Assembly: GCF_001570605.1 (NCBI RefSeq)
Contig: NZ_BBXG01000010.1
Span: 136,592-200,591 of the forward strand
DNA: 64,000 bases
DNA from: Herbidospora cretacea
GTDB lineage: Bacteria > Actinomycetota > Actinomycetes > Streptosporangiales > Streptosporangiaceae
Direction: 5' to 3'
Below are positions 44,890 through 55,885 of this stretch, in pieces (within the stretch, counting starts at the first letter, position 1; each line of letters opens with the position of its first letter). Both the position numbers and the translations under genes were made by a program. The notes under the pieces were generated by a model, which saw only the letters and a list, made by a program, of their open reading frames with translations, was not told the origin of the DNA and searched no databases.

Positions 44890-45188
44890 AAACCTTCTTC
44901 CGTTACGGCTCCGCCCACCCCGGCCCCGACCGCCGCCCCGCCCCGCGCCGCACCCGGCGCCGACCGGCCGCTCCACCGCGCGCCGTGACGGCGGCGTGCC
45001 CCGGGCAGGTCAAGTCCTCCACCGGTTCCGGGTAGACTGTCCGGTGGTCTCCTTGGGTGAGGCCGAATTCGCACGCCCATTCACGGAACGTTCTCTCGGT
45101 CCGCCGTTCAGGCGGCTGGAACGGTTCGGGGCGTCAGGGCGCGGGCCGCCGGCCCGTGCGTATAACCGAGATCGTGGAGGACCATTTC
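44890..45188 (+). promoter_or_regulatory. Promoter and leader region of rpsB
   Basis: 299 bases without a gene. TAGACT at 45033-45038 is a plausible -10 box, in the context GTAGACTG shared with the rpsP and rplS upstream elements. The leader of about 150 bases before rpsB is long enough for autoregulation by S2, which is known in other bacteria, but no conserved fold was recognised. Confidence 0.45.
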
Positions 45189-46097
<909 letters not shown>

Positions 46098-46118
46098 TTC
46101 TCCCCCAAAGCTCTTTCC

Positions 46119-46151
46119 GGGTGGGCGTGTCGCGATTTGACACGTCCACCC
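46119..46151 (+). terminator. 13-bp stem-loop between rpsB and tsf
   Basis: Arms 46119-46131 and 46139-46151, one G-T pair, loop GCGATTT. No T-run follows, so it is more likely an attenuator, RNA-stability element or processing site than a full stop. Confidence 0.6.
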
Positions 46152-46182
46152 GCTCCACGACGAAACCCATGAGGAAATGACA

Positions 46183-47016
46183 ATGGCTTCCGTGAACATG
46201 GCCGATGTCAAGCGGCTTCGCGAGCTGACGGCCGCCGGCATGATGGACTGCAAGAAGGCCCTGGAGGAGTCCGAGGGCGACTTCGACCGCGCGGTCGAGC
46301 TGCTGCGCCTCAAGGGCGCCAAGGACGTCGGCAAGCGCGAGGCCCGCACCGCCTCCAACGGCCTGGTCGCCCTCAAGCAGAACGGCGACTCCGCCGCCGC
46401 GCTGCTCGAGCTCAACTGCGAGACCGACTTCGTCGCCAAGGGCGAGCGCTTCCAGGAGGTGGCGGCCCAGGTCGTCGCGTTCATCTTGGAGACCAAGCCC
46501 GCCGACGTGGCCGAGCTGCTCGAGTCCAAGCTCGACGGCAAGACCGTCAAGGAGCTGCTCGACGAGACCAACGCGGCGCTCGGCGAGAAGATCGAGATCC
46601 GCCGGTTCTCCGTGCTCGAGGGTGGCTTCATCGGCGCCTACATGCACAAGACCGACCCGCAGCTGCCCCCGGCCGTGGGCGTCCTGGTCCAGCTCGACTC
46701 GGCCAACGCCGAGGTCGCCAAGGACATCGCGCAGCACGCCGCCGCCATGGCGCCGAAGTACCTCGACGCCGACGCCGTCCCGGCCGAGGTCATCGAGAAG
46801 GAGCGCGCGCTCTTCGAGGAGATGACCCGCGAGGAGGGCAAGCCCGAGGCCGCCATCGCGAAGATCGTCGAAGGCCGCGTCAACGGCTGGTACAAGGACT
46901 TCACGCTGCTCCAGCAGGCGTTCGTGAAGGACAACAAGAAGTCGATCAAGAAGTACGCCGACGAGGCCGGGGTCAAGGTCCTGGCCTTCACCCGCTACAA
47001 GGTCGGCCAGGCATAG
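46183..47016 (+). CDS. tsf: Elongation factor Ts
   Basis: 277 residues from the ATG at 46183, eight bases after GAGG; the ATG at 46177 is too close to that site. Exchanges GDP for GTP on EF-Tu. Seen: ADVKRLRELTAAGMMDCKKA, NSD-type core LLELNCETDFVAKGERFQ, GGFIGAYMHKTDPQLPPAVG and the end FVKDNKKSIKKYADEAG. Full length. Confidence 0.97.
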   Translation: MASVNMADVKRLRELTAAGMMDCKKALEESEGDFDRAVELLRLKGAKDVGKREARTASNGLVALKQNGDSAAALLELNCETDFVAKGERFQEVAAQVVAFILETKPADVAELLESKLDGKTVKELLDETNAALGEKIEIRRFSVLEGGFIGAYMHKTDPQLPPAVGVLVQLDSANAEVAKDIAQHAAAMAPKYLDADAVPAEVIEKERALFEEMTREEGKPEAAIAKIVEGRVNGWYKDFTLLQQAFVKDNKKSIKKYADEAGVKVLAFTRYKVGQA

Positions 47017-47034
47017 TCTGGGGCTGTTGTCTGA

Positions 47035-47062
47035 GGTCGTCCCGCATTCGAGCGGGGCGACC
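47035..47062 (+). terminator. 11-bp stem-loop between tsf and pyrH
   Basis: GGTCGTCCCGC pairs with GCGGGGCGACC with one G-T pair, loop ATTCGA. No T-run. Same intercistronic position as the hairpins before tsf and before cdsA. Confidence 0.6.
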
Positions 47063-47097
47063 TGTTCAGCCCGAAATCCACTGAGGAGGCCGCCGCC

Positions 47098-47865
47098 GTG
47101 CAGGAGAACACCGAACCCGCCCCGGCGGCTTCGTCATATGACGGGCCGCTGCGCTGGAAGCGGGTCATGCTGAAGCTTTCCGGCGAGGCGTTCGCCGGCG
47201 GGGATTCCCTCGGCATCGACCCGGTCGTCGTCGCCAAGATCGCCGACTCGATCGCGGAGGCGGTCCGCGATGGGGTCCAGGTCTCGGTGGTCGTCGGCGG
47301 CGGCAACATGTTCCGGGGCGCCGCGCTGTCCGAGCGCGGCATGGACCGGGCCCGCGCCGACTACATGGGCATGCTGGGCACGGTCATCAACTGTCTCGCG
47401 CTGCAGGACTTCCTGGAGAAGCGTGGCGTGGAGACGCGCGTGCAGACCGCCATCACGATGCAGCAGGTCGCCGAGCCGTTCCTGCCCCGCCGGGCGATCC
47501 GGCACCTGGAGAAGGGCCGCGTGGTCATCTTCGGGGCCGGGCTGGGCTCGCCCTTCTTCTCCACCGACACCTGCGCCGCCCAGCGCGCGCTGGAGATCGG
47601 CGCGGAGGCCCTGCTCAAGGGCACCCAGGTCGACGGCGTCTACGACGCCGACCCCAGGAAGAACCCCGACGCGGTCCGGTTCGACCGGCTCGAATACGGC
47701 GAGGTCCTCACGCGTGACCTCGCGGTGATGGACGCCACGGCCATCAGCCTGTGCAAGGACAACGGCCTGCCCATCGTGGTCTTCGAGCTGATGGGCGAAG
47801 GCAACATCCTCCGGGCGGTCCGCGGAGAGAAGATCGGCACGCTGGTGAGTCCGGCAGGGAAATAG
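47098..47865 (+). CDS. pyrH: UMP kinase
   Basis: 255 residues, bacterial hexameric UMP kinase of the amino-acid-kinase fold. Seen: [60 protein letters not shown] and [22 protein letters not shown] start with CTGAGGAGG upstream; about 15 extra N-terminal residues are typical of actinobacteria. frr follows after 10 bases. Confidence 0.97.
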   Translation: MQENTEPAPAASSYDGPLRWKRVMLKLSGEAFAGGDSLGIDPVVVAKIADSIAEAVRDGVQVSVVVGGGNMFRGAALSERGMDRARADYMGMLGTVINCLALQDFLEKRGVETRVQTAITMQQVAEPFLPRRAIRHLEKGRVVIFGAGLGSPFFSTDTCAAQRALEIGAEALLKGTQVDGVYDADPRKNPDAVRFDRLEYGEVLTRDLAVMDATAISLCKDNGLPIVVFELMGEGNILRAVRGEKIGTLVSPAGK

Positions 47866-47875
47866 GGAGCCAACT

Positions 47876-48433
47876 GTGATCGAGGAAACCCTCTTCGAGG
47901 CCGAAGAGAAGATGGAGAAGGCGGTGACCGTCGCGAAGGAGGACTTCGCCGCCATCCGCACCGGCCGGGTCACCCCCGCGATGTTCAACAAGATCAACGT
48001 TGACTACTACGGTTCGCTCACCCCCATCCAGCAGCTCGCCTCCTTCCACGTGCCCGAGGCACGCATGGTCCTGATCCAGCCCTATGACAAGGGCTCGATG
48101 AGCGGGATCGAGAAGGCGATCCGCGACAGCGACCTGGGGGTCAACCCCGGCAACGACGGCAACGTCATCCGCGTGGTCTTCCCCGAGCTCTCGGGTGAGC
48201 GCCGCAAGGAGTACATCAAGATCGCTCGCACCAAGGCCGAGAACAGCCGCGTGTCGATCCGGAACATCCGGCGCCACGCCAAGGAAGTCCTCGACAAGCT
48301 GGTCAAGGACGGCGAGTCGGGCGAAGACGAGGTCCACCGCGCCGTCAAGGAGCTCGACGACCTCACCCAGAAGCACGTCGCCAAGATCGACGAGCTGCTC
48401 AAGCACAAGGAAGCCGAGCTGCTCGAGGTCTGA
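47876..48433 (+). CDS. frr: Ribosome recycling factor
   Basis: 185 residues, exact family length. With EF-G it splits post-termination ribosomes. Seen: [54 protein letters not shown] and [10 protein letters not shown]-type segment ([18 protein letters not shown]). GTG start with GGGAG upstream. Confidence 0.97.
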   Translation: MIEETLFEAEEKMEKAVTVAKEDFAAIRTGRVTPAMFNKINVDYYGSLTPIQQLASFHVPEARMVLIQPYDKGSMSGIEKAIRDSDLGVNPGNDGNVIRVVFPELSGERRKEYIKIARTKAENSRVSIRNIRRHAKEVLDKLVKDGESGEDEVHRAVKELDDLTQKHVAKIDELLKHKEAELLEV

Positions 48434-48450
48434 CGACCACAACGCACCAC

Positions 48451-48484
48451 CGCGATCCTTGCCCCGGCAGGGGCAGGGATCGCG
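48451..48484 (+). terminator. 15-bp stem-loop between frr and cdsA
   Basis: Arms 48451-48465 and 48470-48484 pair with one T-G pair around GGCA. No T-run follows. It may separate the translation genes from cdsA or stabilise the upstream mRNA. Confidence 0.65.
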
Positions 48485-48506
48485 CGCATGTAGGGAGTAG
48501 GACATC

Positions 48507-49340
48507 TTGGACGGAACGGTGTCACCCCCGGCGGGCGGGAGCCGTACCGGCCGGAACCTGCCGGCGGCGATCATCTCGGCGGTCGGGCTGGCGATAGTGA
48601 TCATCGGATCGCTGTACCTGTACAAGCCCGCGTTCATCGTGGTCGTCATCGCCGCCGTCGGCGTCGGGATCCACGAGCTGGTCAAGGGGCTGGGCACCCG
48701 CGACATCCGGGTGCCGCTGATCCCCGTGCTGGCCGGACTGGCCGCGATGATCTCCGGGGCCTACTACTTCGGCACCGGCGTCTTCCTCGGCATTTTCGCG
48801 ATCACCATCATGGGCGTGCTGGGCTGGCGGCTGTTCCAGGGGTCCGACGGGTTCGTCCGCGACGCGACCGCGTCGGTCTTCCTGGTGGTCTACCCGGCGC
48901 TGTTCGCCGGGTTCGTCGGCCTGCTGCTCGCGCCGCCCGACGGCGCCCACCGGGCCCTCATCTTCGTCGCCGTGACGGCCTCCTCCGACATCGGCGGGTA
49001 CGCCGCCGGGGTGCTCTTCGGCCGCCACCCCATGTCGATCATCAGCCCGAAGAAGACGTGGGAGGGCTTCGCCGGCTCGGCCGTCGCCTGCGTCGCGGTC
49101 GGCGCGTGGCTGGTGACCTGGCTGCTCAGGGGCGAGATCTGGCAGGGCGCGCTGCTCGGGGCCGTGGTGGTCGTCTGCGCCACGATCGGCGACCTCATCG
49201 AGTCGGTGATCAAGCGCGACCTCGGCATCAAGGACATGGGGTCGGTGCTGCCCGGCCACGGCGGCATGATGGACCGCATCGACTCGCTGCTGTTCACGCT
49301 GGTGCCCTGCTGGCTGCTGCTGGCGGCGTTCGTCCGCTAG
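48507..49340 (+). CDS. cdsA: Phosphatidate cytidylyltransferase
   Basis: 277 residues. Makes CDP-diacylglycerol from phosphatidate and CTP in the membrane. About seven or eight helices. Seen: the family signature near the C-terminus GDLIESVIKRDLGIKDMGSV followed by LPGHGGMMDRIDSLL, and SDIGGYAAGVLFGRHPMS with ISPKKTWEG. A TTG start at 48507 is used, ten bases after GGGAG; a GTG at 48519 is the alternative. Its TAG stop shares a CTAG palindrome with the stop of the convergent gene. Confidence 0.95.
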   Translation: MDGTVSPPAGGSRTGRNLPAAIISAVGLAIVIIGSLYLYKPAFIVVVIAAVGVGIHELVKGLGTRDIRVPLIPVLAGLAAMISGAYYFGTGVFLGIFAITIMGVLGWRLFQGSDGFVRDATASVFLVVYPALFAGFVGLLLAPPDGAHRALIFVAVTASSDIGGYAAGVLFGRHPMSIISPKKTWEGFAGSAVACVAVGAWLVTWLLRGEIWQGALLGAVVVVCATIGDLIESVIKRDLGIKDMGSVLPGHGGMMDRIDSLLFTLVPCWLLLAAFVR

Positions 49341-50374
49341 AGGCGGTGGAGGGTGTCCAGCCGGGCGGCGACGGCGTCGTGCCCGTGGGTGGCGGCCTCT
49401 CTCAGCTCGGCGTCGGTGACCGGGACCAACCAGAGCCAGCGGACCACGTCGCCGCCCACCTGAAAGCCCGATAAGTCGGGCATGCCGGGGGGTGCGGACA
49501 GCATCATGACGCCTTCGTAGCCGCCGGAGATGGGGAACGTCCCGGGCTGGTGGTACCAGCGGGCCGTGTGGCCGTCGCCGAGCCAGGTGACCGAACGCCA
49601 CGGATATTGGCCCAGCCACAGGAACAGGCGGGCCGCCGACCGGGGATCGCCCCTGGTGGCGACGGCGAGTTCGACCCGGGTGGGGGTGTCGTAGAGCTCG
49701 GCCGAGGGCATGCGCTGGCAGCTCATCCCGATGGTGGACAGCACGGTGAAGGCGCGGCCGTACCAGGGGCCGCGTTCGGTGACCCAGACGGCGGGGAGCC
49801 GGCCGCCCCCGGCGTCCCAGAATCGGCCCGGCGGGCCCAGCCTGCCGTCGAGGTGACCCATCACGAACTGCTGGAACGACGCCCACGACGCCTCACCGGC
49901 CCGCCACTGCCAGTAGGCCTCGGCCTTGGCGACCCGGGGGCTGAGGCCCTCCAGCGCCTCCGACAGCGCCCACGCGAACGGCCACTCGCCGACGGCCTCG
50001 CGGGCGTAGCCGGGCATGCCGCGCTCCAGGTCGGCCCAGCCGGGGATCACCGCCAGCAGGCCCTCGTCGTCGTAGAGGGCCACCCCGTCGCCCTCCTCGA
50101 ACCAGAGCACCCGCAGCCTGGCCGGGTCGAGGTGGGCGGTGCCGAGAGGGCGGCGGGTCCCGGCCCTGGGCATGACCGGGGGGCGTCCGTTGTTGAGACG
50201 GGCGAGGTCGAGTGACATCGGGGCGGTGACGTGGTTGCCCAGCCAGACCGCTCCGCGGACGGATCCGGCCGGGTCGCGCAGGTAAGCTACCGAGGACACC
50301 TGATCGCGCTCGACGGTAAGAGTGCGGCTCCCGTAGGGATTGGTGCTGGTGAGCACGACGGTGGTGCTGTCCAC
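49337..50374 (-). CDS. Suppressor-of-fused (SUFU)-like domain protein
   Basis: 345 residues, cytoplasmic. The N-terminal half ([40 protein letters not shown]) is not recognised, apart from many Trp and Gly. The C-terminal part reads [47 protein letters not shown] and [20 protein letters not shown], resembling the SUFU domain that bacteria often use in immunity or effector-related proteins. Convergent with cdsA with a 4-base overlap. No toxin is adjacent. The biological role is unknown. Confidence 0.6.
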   Translation of the reverse strand: MDSTTVVLTSTNPYGSRTLTVERDQVSSVAYLRDPAGSVRGAVWLGNHVTAPMSLDLARLNNGRPPVMPRAGTRRPLGTAHLDPARLRVLWFEEGDGVALYDDEGLLAVIPGWADLERGMPGYAREAVGEWPFAWALSEALEGLSPRVAKAEAYWQWRAGEASWASFQQFVMGHLDGRLGPPGRFWDAGGGRLPAVWVTERGPWYGRAFTVLSTIGMSCQRMPSAELYDTPTRVELAVATRGDPRSAARLFLWLGQYPWRSVTWLGDGHTARWYHQPGTFPISGGYEGVMMLSAPPGMPDLSGFQVGGDVVRWLWLVPVTDAELREAATHGHDAVAARLDTLHRL

Positions 50375-50451
50375 GCCTCACCTCCCAGATCAGGACTCTA
50401 AGCCCGGTGCCGCCCGGCCGTAAGTGCAGTCGTCGTTTTGAGAGGTTGGTT

Positions 50452-51564
50452 ATGTCCGAGGCCGCCCCCAAGGCCGGTCAGCTGACGTTCGTCGCCCCGC
50501 GACGGGCGAAGCCGCAGCGCCACCTGGCCGATCTGACCATGGCCGAACGCCGCGCGGCCGTCGCGGAACTCGGCGAGAAGCCGTTCCGGGCCGACCAGCT
50601 CTCGCGCCACTACTTCAGCAAGCTGACCGGGTCGCCCGAGGAGATGACCGACCTTCCGGCGGCCTCCCGCGAGACGCTCGGCCAGCTGCTCCCGTCGCTG
50701 CTGACCTCGGTCCGCGAGATCACCTGCGACGACGGCATGACCCGCAAGACCCTCTGGAAGCTGTTCGACGGCTCCCTGGTCGAGTCGGTCATGATGCGCT
50801 ATCCCGACCGGGTCACGATGTGCGTCTCCTCGCAGGCCGGCTGCGGCATGAACTGCCCGTTCTGCGCCACCGGCCAGGCCGGGCTGACCCGCAACATGTC
50901 GACCGCCGAGATCGTCGAGCAGGTCGTGGCCGGTCAGCGGGCCCTGGCCAAGGGCGACCTGCCGGGCGGGCCCGGCCGGGTCAGCAACATCGTGTTCATG
51001 GGCATGGGCGAGCCGATGGCCAACTACAAGGCCGTGATCGGCGCGGTCCACCGCATGGTCGACCCGTCGCCCGAGGGCCTGGGCATCTCGGCGCGCGGGG
51101 TGACCGTCTCCACGGTCGGTCTCGTCCCGGCGATCGAGAAGCTGTCCAACGAGGGGCTGCCGGTGACGCTGGCCGTCTCGCTCCACGCCCCCGACGACGA
51201 GCTGCGCGACACGCTCGTGCCGATCAACACGCGCTGGAAGGTGGCCGAGGTCCTCGGCGCGGCGTGGGACTACGCCGCCAAGACCAAGCGCCGGGTCTCG
51301 ATCGAATACGCCCTCATCAAGGACATCAACGACCAGGAGTGGCGGGCCGACCTGCTCGGCAAGCTGCTCAAGGGCAAGCTGGTCCACGTCAACCTGATCC
51401 CGCTCAACCCGACCCCGGGCTCGAAGTGGACCGCCTCCCGGCCGGAGGACGAGCGGGCCTTCGTCCGCCGCCTGGAGTCCCACGGCGTCGCGGTGACGGT
51501 CCGCGACACGCGTGGCCGCGAGATCGACGGGGCCTGCGGCCAGCTCGCGGCGGCTAACCCCTGA
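50452..51564 (+). CDS. rlmN: 23S rRNA/tRNA adenine-C2 methyltransferase (radical SAM)
   Basis: 370 residues from the ATG at 50452 (GAGAGGTTGG upstream). Methylates A2503 of 23S rRNA and A37 of some tRNAs. Seen: CGMNCPFC with the 4Fe-4S cysteines Cys131, Cys135 and Cys138, [38 protein letters not shown] and the methyl-carrying cysteine region [15 protein letters not shown]. Close to full length for RlmN. The end overlaps a convergent ABC permease by 11 bases. Confidence 0.96.
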   Translation: MSEAAPKAGQLTFVAPRRAKPQRHLADLTMAERRAAVAELGEKPFRADQLSRHYFSKLTGSPEEMTDLPAASRETLGQLLPSLLTSVREITCDDGMTRKTLWKLFDGSLVESVMMRYPDRVTMCVSSQAGCGMNCPFCATGQAGLTRNMSTAEIVEQVVAGQRALAKGDLPGGPGRVSNIVFMGMGEPMANYKAVIGAVHRMVDPSPEGLGISARGVTVSTVGLVPAIEKLSNEGLPVTLAVSLHAPDDELRDTLVPINTRWKVAEVLGAAWDYAAKTKRRVSIEYALIKDINDQEWRADLLGKLLKGKLVHVNLIPLNPTPGSKWTASRPEDERAFVRRLESHGVAVTVRDTRGREIDGACGQLAAANP

Positions 51565-52219
51565 CCCTTCTCACCGCCGCATAGCCGGCCAGCCCGGCCG
51601 CGCTCCACGCCAGCGCCGACGCCACGATGACCGCCAGCCGTTGCGGAAGGTCGTCGTGGTGGGCGGCGTTCATCCAGTCGAGAACGGGCACCGACGCCCA
51701 CGGGCTCGCCGAGCTGAGCAGCAGGATCGCCATGTATCCGCCGACCAGCACGGCCGCCGACGCGGCGGGGGAGGCCAGCACCGGGCGGCTCGTCAGCGCG
51801 CCCAGCGCCGTCCCGGCGAGCACGGCCAGCAGGTGCAGGCCCGCGCCGTAGCCGAGATCGGCCCCCGACGGGGTCTCGGCGAAGCCGACGAACAGCGGGA
51901 ACACGACCGCCGTCAGCGCCAGCAGCGACGTCAGGCCCAGCGCGGCCAGCAGCCCGGCGGTGAGCTCGCGGCGGCGGCCGACGGCGGTGATCGCGATGAG
52001 CCGCTGCTCGTCGGGCTCGTTGTCGAGCAGCCCCCGGGCGGCCCAGGCGAAGACCAGCATCAGGATGCCCGCCGAGTCGGCGTAGCTGGGCAGCTCTCCG
52101 CCGGCGGGGACGCCCGTGGCGTACAGGATCGACAGGACGGCGAGCAGCCCGAGCAGGGGCTGGAAGATCCGATGCGACCGTACATAACCGGAGAGCCGGA
52201 ACGCGACCAGGGGGATCAT
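51554..52219 (-). CDS. ABC transporter permease (ABC-2-like)
   Basis: 221 residues with about six helices and no long loops: [60 protein letters not shown] and [23 protein letters not shown] at 52219 overlaps the stop of its ATPase partner (ATGA). Not assignable to a specific substrate; likely an exporter or lipid-related unit. Confidence 0.8.
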   Translation of the reverse strand: MIPLVAFRLSGYVRSHRIFQPLLGLLAVLSILYATGVPAGGELPSYADSAGILMLVFAWAARGLLDNEPDEQRLIAITAVGRRRELTAGLLAALGLTSLLALTAVVFPLFVGFAETPSGADLGYGAGLHLLAVLAGTALGALTSRPVLASPAASAAVLVGGYMAILLLSSASPWASVPVLDWMNAAHHDDLPQRLAVIVASALAWSAAGLAGYAAVRRVRG

Positions 52220-52917
52220 GACACCTCGTGGCCTTCCGCCCGCAGCCGGGCGGCCAGCGCGGCGGCCCTCGACTGCGGCAGTTTGATCGTCAGGGTGGTC
52301 AGCGGGTCGTCGTCGACCGGCAGCGCGACCTGGGTGATCTTCCCGTCGCGCACTTCGTGGCGGGTCACGCCCGGCACCGCCCGCAGGTCGCCCTGGTGGT
52401 CGCTGGCGACGACGATGCCGCCCCGCGCGGCGACCTCGGCGACGATCACCGACAGCTCGGCGCGGGCCTGCGCGTCGAGCCCGGCGAAGGGCTCGTCGAG
52501 GATGAGCAGCCCGGGATCCCCGGCGAGGGCCTGGGCGAGGCCGACCTTGTGGGCGCTGCCCTTCGACAGGTCGGAGAGCCTCTGGCCGAGCAGGTGGTCC
52601 ATGCCGAGCCGGGCGGTCAGCTCCTCCGGCACGGGCGCGCGCCGGACCGCCCCCATGTGCCGCAGGTAGGCCGCCACGGTGAACGGCTGCGCGGAGGGGA
52701 ACCGCTCGGGGGCGTAGCCGACGACCGGCGGACGGCCGGTGATCCCGCCTCTGACCGGCCGCAGCAGACCCGCGAGCAGCCGCAGGAGAGTCGACTTGCC
52801 GGTGCCGTTGGGCCCGGTGATTTCGGCCACCGACCCGGGGGACAGGTCGAGGGAGGCGTCGTCGAGCACCCACGGTTCGCCCCGCCTGTAACGGAAGTAC
52901 ACCTTCGTCGCGAGCAC
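52216..52917 (-). CDS. ABC transporter ATP-binding protein
   Basis: 233 residues. Seen: Walker A GPNGTGKSTLLRLLAGLL, a shortened signature LSKGSAHKVGLAQAL where LSGGQ is expected, Walker B LLILDEPFAGLD and ASDHQGD as the switch. The LSKGS variant is found in some ABC-2 exporters. GTG start; divergent from the M1 peptidase gene with about 55 bases between starts. Pairs with the permease that follows. Confidence 0.88.
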   Translation of the reverse strand: MLATKVYFRYRRGEPWVLDDASLDLSPGSVAEITGPNGTGKSTLLRLLAGLLRPVRGGITGRPPVVGYAPERFPSAQPFTVAAYLRHMGAVRRAPVPEELTARLGMDHLLGQRLSDLSKGSAHKVGLAQALAGDPGLLILDEPFAGLDAQARAELSVIVAEVAARGGIVVASDHQGDLRAVPGVTRHEVRDGKITQVALPVDDDPLTTLTIKLPQSRAAALAARLRAEGHEVS

Positions 52918-52973
52918 CTACCGATTTTAGGTTGATTGTGGCTCTTGCCGGATTCATCTCGATAATGAACGGC

Positions 52974-54359
52974 ATGCTTCGCACACGAATCCCCGGCGCG
53001 GCGCTGCTCGCGGTCGCCGCGTTACTCGCCCCCTCAGCCCCGGCCTGGGCCGACGCCCACTCCCCGGGCTCCTCCGGGGTGGGCGACCCCTACTTCCCGC
53101 ACGCCGGGAACGGTGGGTACGACGTCCAGCACTACGACCTGAAGCTGCGCTACACCCCCAAGTCCGGTGAGATCGACTCCACCGCCACGATCACCGCGAA
53201 GGCCACCAAGGGCCTGTCGCGCTTCAACCTCGACCTGTCGGGCCTGACCGTCCGGTCGGTCACGGTCGACGGCCGCAAGGCCAAGTGGTCCCGCAAGGGC
53301 CAGGAGCTGACCGTCACGCCGAAGAAGGGCATCGCCGACGAGGCCACCTTCAAGGTCGTCGTCGACTACGACGGCAGGCCGAAGCCGGCCGGCGACTCCG
53401 AGCTCGGCGTCACCGGCTTCATCCACACCAAGGACGGGGCCGTCGTCGTCTCCCAGCCCGACGGCGCCCGCACCTGGTTCCCCGCCAACGACACCCCGCG
53501 TGACAAGGCCACCTTCTCCTACGAGATCAGCGCTCCCGCCGGCCTGACCGTGCTGGCCAACGGCGAGCCGCAGAACTCCGGCATCGTCCGGGTGAAGAAG
53601 GGCTACGTCGTCTCCCGCTGGAAGATGGCCCAGCCCATGGCCCCCTACCTGGCCATGATCGCCATCGGCAAGTACAAGGTCACGGAGAGCACGACGGGCG
53701 GCCTGCTCAACATCACCGCCTACGACCCGGCGCTGGCCAAGACGGCGAAGTACCTGCACAAGGAGACCGCCGAGGCGACCAAGTGGGGAGTGGAGCACTT
53801 CGGCCCCTACCCGTTCGGCTCGACCGGCGGCATCGCCGACAAGCTCGGCGTCAACTTCGCCCTGGAGACCCAGGGCCGTCCCGTCTACGACGGCGACGCC
53901 AGCGACGACCTGCTGATCGTCCACGAGATCGCGCACCAGTGGTTCGGCGACAGCGTCGGCGTGAAGTCGTGGAACGACATCTGGCTGAACGAAGGCCTGG
54001 CCAGCTACGCCGAGTGGCTCTACGAGGAGACCCACAACGGCCCGACGGCCGCGAAGACCTTCGCCACGCACTACAAGAACACGGGCAAGTTCTGGGACGT
54101 CAAGACCGGCGACCCCGGCAAGAAGAACATGTTCGACTGGGAGGCGATCTACCTGCGCGGCGCGATGACCGTCCACGCCCTGCGCGTCGAGATCGGCGAC
54201 GAGACGTTCTTCGAGCTGCTCAAGGAGTGGCCGGCCCGCTACAAGCACGCCACCGCGACCACCAAGGACTTCATCGCGCTGGCCGAGGAGCTCAGCGGCG
54301 AGGACCTCGGCCCGCTCTTCAAGAAGTGGCTGTACGTGGCCAAGAAGCCCGCCCTCTAG
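52974..54359 (+). CDS. Secreted M1-family zinc metallopeptidase
   Basis: 461 residues, single-domain M1 peptidase with a signal peptide (RTRIPGAALLAVAALLAPSA). The ATG at 52974 is preferred; 52965 is in frame too. Zinc ligands His317 and His321 in HEIAHQWFGD and Glu340 in NEGLASYAEW are present. Instead of the aminopeptidase exopeptidase motif GAMEN it has FALETQGRP. It lacks the long C-terminal helical domain of PepN, so it is a compact secreted form. Probably trims extracellular peptides. Confidence 0.9.
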   Translation: MLRTRIPGAALLAVAALLAPSAPAWADAHSPGSSGVGDPYFPHAGNGGYDVQHYDLKLRYTPKSGEIDSTATITAKATKGLSRFNLDLSGLTVRSVTVDGRKAKWSRKGQELTVTPKKGIADEATFKVVVDYDGRPKPAGDSELGVTGFIHTKDGAVVVSQPDGARTWFPANDTPRDKATFSYEISAPAGLTVLANGEPQNSGIVRVKKGYVVSRWKMAQPMAPYLAMIAIGKYKVTESTTGGLLNITAYDPALAKTAKYLHKETAEATKWGVEHFGPYPFGSTGGIADKLGVNFALETQGRPVYDGDASDDLLIVHEIAHQWFGDSVGVKSWNDIWLNEGLASYAEWLYEETHNGPTAAKTFATHYKNTGKFWDVKTGDPGKKNMFDWEAIYLRGAMTVHALRVEIGDETFFELLKEWPARYKHATATTKDFIALAEELSGEDLGPLFKKWLYVAKKPAL

Positions 54360-54366
54360 AACCGCG

Positions 54367-54397
54367 GAGGGCGGGCTTCCCGGTGGAACCCGCCCTC
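54367..54397. terminator. Bidirectional terminator between the M1 gene and the Nramp-like pseudogene
   Basis: GAGGGCGGG pairs with CCCGCCCTC and TTCC with GGAA, one bulged C, loop CGGT. It lies between two convergent stop codons. No T-run on the plus side. Confidence 0.6.
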
Positions 54398-55784
54398 ACC
54401 CGGTCAGCTTGCCGACCTGCTCGATCAGCGTCAGCACCGAGAAGAATCCGAAGAACGCGAAGGTCAGCAGCACCGCGACCATGCGGTAGCCGCGGATCCT
54501 GATGGGCTGCGGCAGCATCTTGCGGTTCAGCACCGCCAGCAGCGCCGAGTAGAGGAACATCATGATCCCGCCGACGCTGGCGGAGATCACCAGCAGCGTG
54601 ATCGGCTGGTCGAACCCGATCGTCAGCATCGCGATCCCGAAGACCACGATGAACCAGACGACGAGCGAGTAGACGCGGCTCTCCGTCCACCGCGACGACT
54701 CCGGCAGGTAGACGGTCTTGACGATGTCGGCCACCATCCGCCCGACGTAGTCGCAGATCCCCATCGCGGCGGCGAACAGCGACAGCGCGCCGATGGCCCA
54801 GAAGAACGTCCCGAACCAGCTCAGCCGCTGGTTCAGCACCTCACCCTCGGCCTGGAGGAAGGTGATGTCGTTGGTGTTGCCGGTGCCGAACACGGTCGAG
54901 TAGGCCAGCATCGACATCAGGAAGATCGTGAAAATGGTGATCGCGACGAACGAGATGAGCTGCTCGATGTTCGCGACCTTCCACCACCGCCGCCACCGCG
55001 ACAGGTTCTCCTCGGTCGGCTCGAACGTGTAACCGGTCGCCGGCGCGGCCTGGTCCTCCCCGGTCACGGGCGAGACCAGCCGGGGGATCCGGGCCCCCAT
55101 GCCCATGTTCTTGTCCCGGATCCAGTTGCTCTGCACGAGGTTCTGACCGCCGCCCGCCCCCGCGAACGCCAGCGCGCCGAGCACCAGAGCCGTGCCGAGC
55201 TGGCTGGGGATCGTCCCGATGCTCGTGACCGCCTCTCCCAGCCCCTTGTACGCCTCTCCCGTGATCGCCACGAACAGGGCGACGACCAGGAAGACGAGCA
55301 CCGCCGCGACCTTGACGAACTGGGTCGCCTCGACAGTGCGATAGACGACGGGCGAGAGCGTGAGCGCCACCCCGATGATCACCAGCTCGATGACCGCGAT
55401 GACCGTGACGTTCCCCTGCCCGATGGCCTAGGTGAACACGGTGGCCGACGAGGTCGCCCAGCCCGGCCAGATGTTGGCCAGCAGCGCCATGAGGGCGAAC
55501 ACGATCCCCCAGTGGCGACCCAGCCGCGAGAACCCGGTGAGCGCGGTCTCGCCGGTGGCCAGCGTGTACCGCTCGATCTCCATGTTCAGGAAGAACTGCG
55601 CCACGACCCCGACGACGGCCGCCCACAAGAACACCAGCCCGACGTTGGCGGAGATGTAGGGCCAGATGACGAACTCACCCGACGCGAGCCCGACCCCGGC
55701 GGCGATCACCCCCGGCCCGAGGACGCGGCGGAGCGGCTGGGGCTCGGGCAACTGGGCGACCTTGAACGCGGGCATGCTGCTCAT
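54396..55784 (-). pseudogene. Nramp-like divalent metal transporter broken by an in-frame amber codon
   Basis: A single reading frame of 463 codons with one TAG at 55430-55428. Upstream part: MSSMPAFKVAQLPEPQPLRR, GVIAAGVGLASGEFVIWPYI, LNMEIERYTLATGETALTGF and NIWPGWATSSATVFT, then TAG, then AIGQGN and a long helical region (LALTLSPVVYRTVE-like, NLVQSNWIRDKNMGMG, GICDYVGRMVADIV). Both halves align as one Nramp-type membrane protein. A GTG at 55382 could restart translation but would lack the first helices. Either a recent nonsense mutation, a sequencing error or read-through. Confidence 0.8.
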
Positions 55785-55885
55785 AGCTCGCGTGGCTACC
55801 CGAACCGGGCACTTTTAGCCCGGCAGTTCCGATGATCATGAGATTCCGCCACTTCTCCTACGACACCATCGTCGGCGAGGAGCCC

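Noticed and set aside
52220-52984. N-terminal extension of the ABC permease frame at 51554-52219
   Set aside because: Covers the ATPase gene in another frame and lacks hydrophobic segments; the ATG at 52219 overlaps the ATPase stop.
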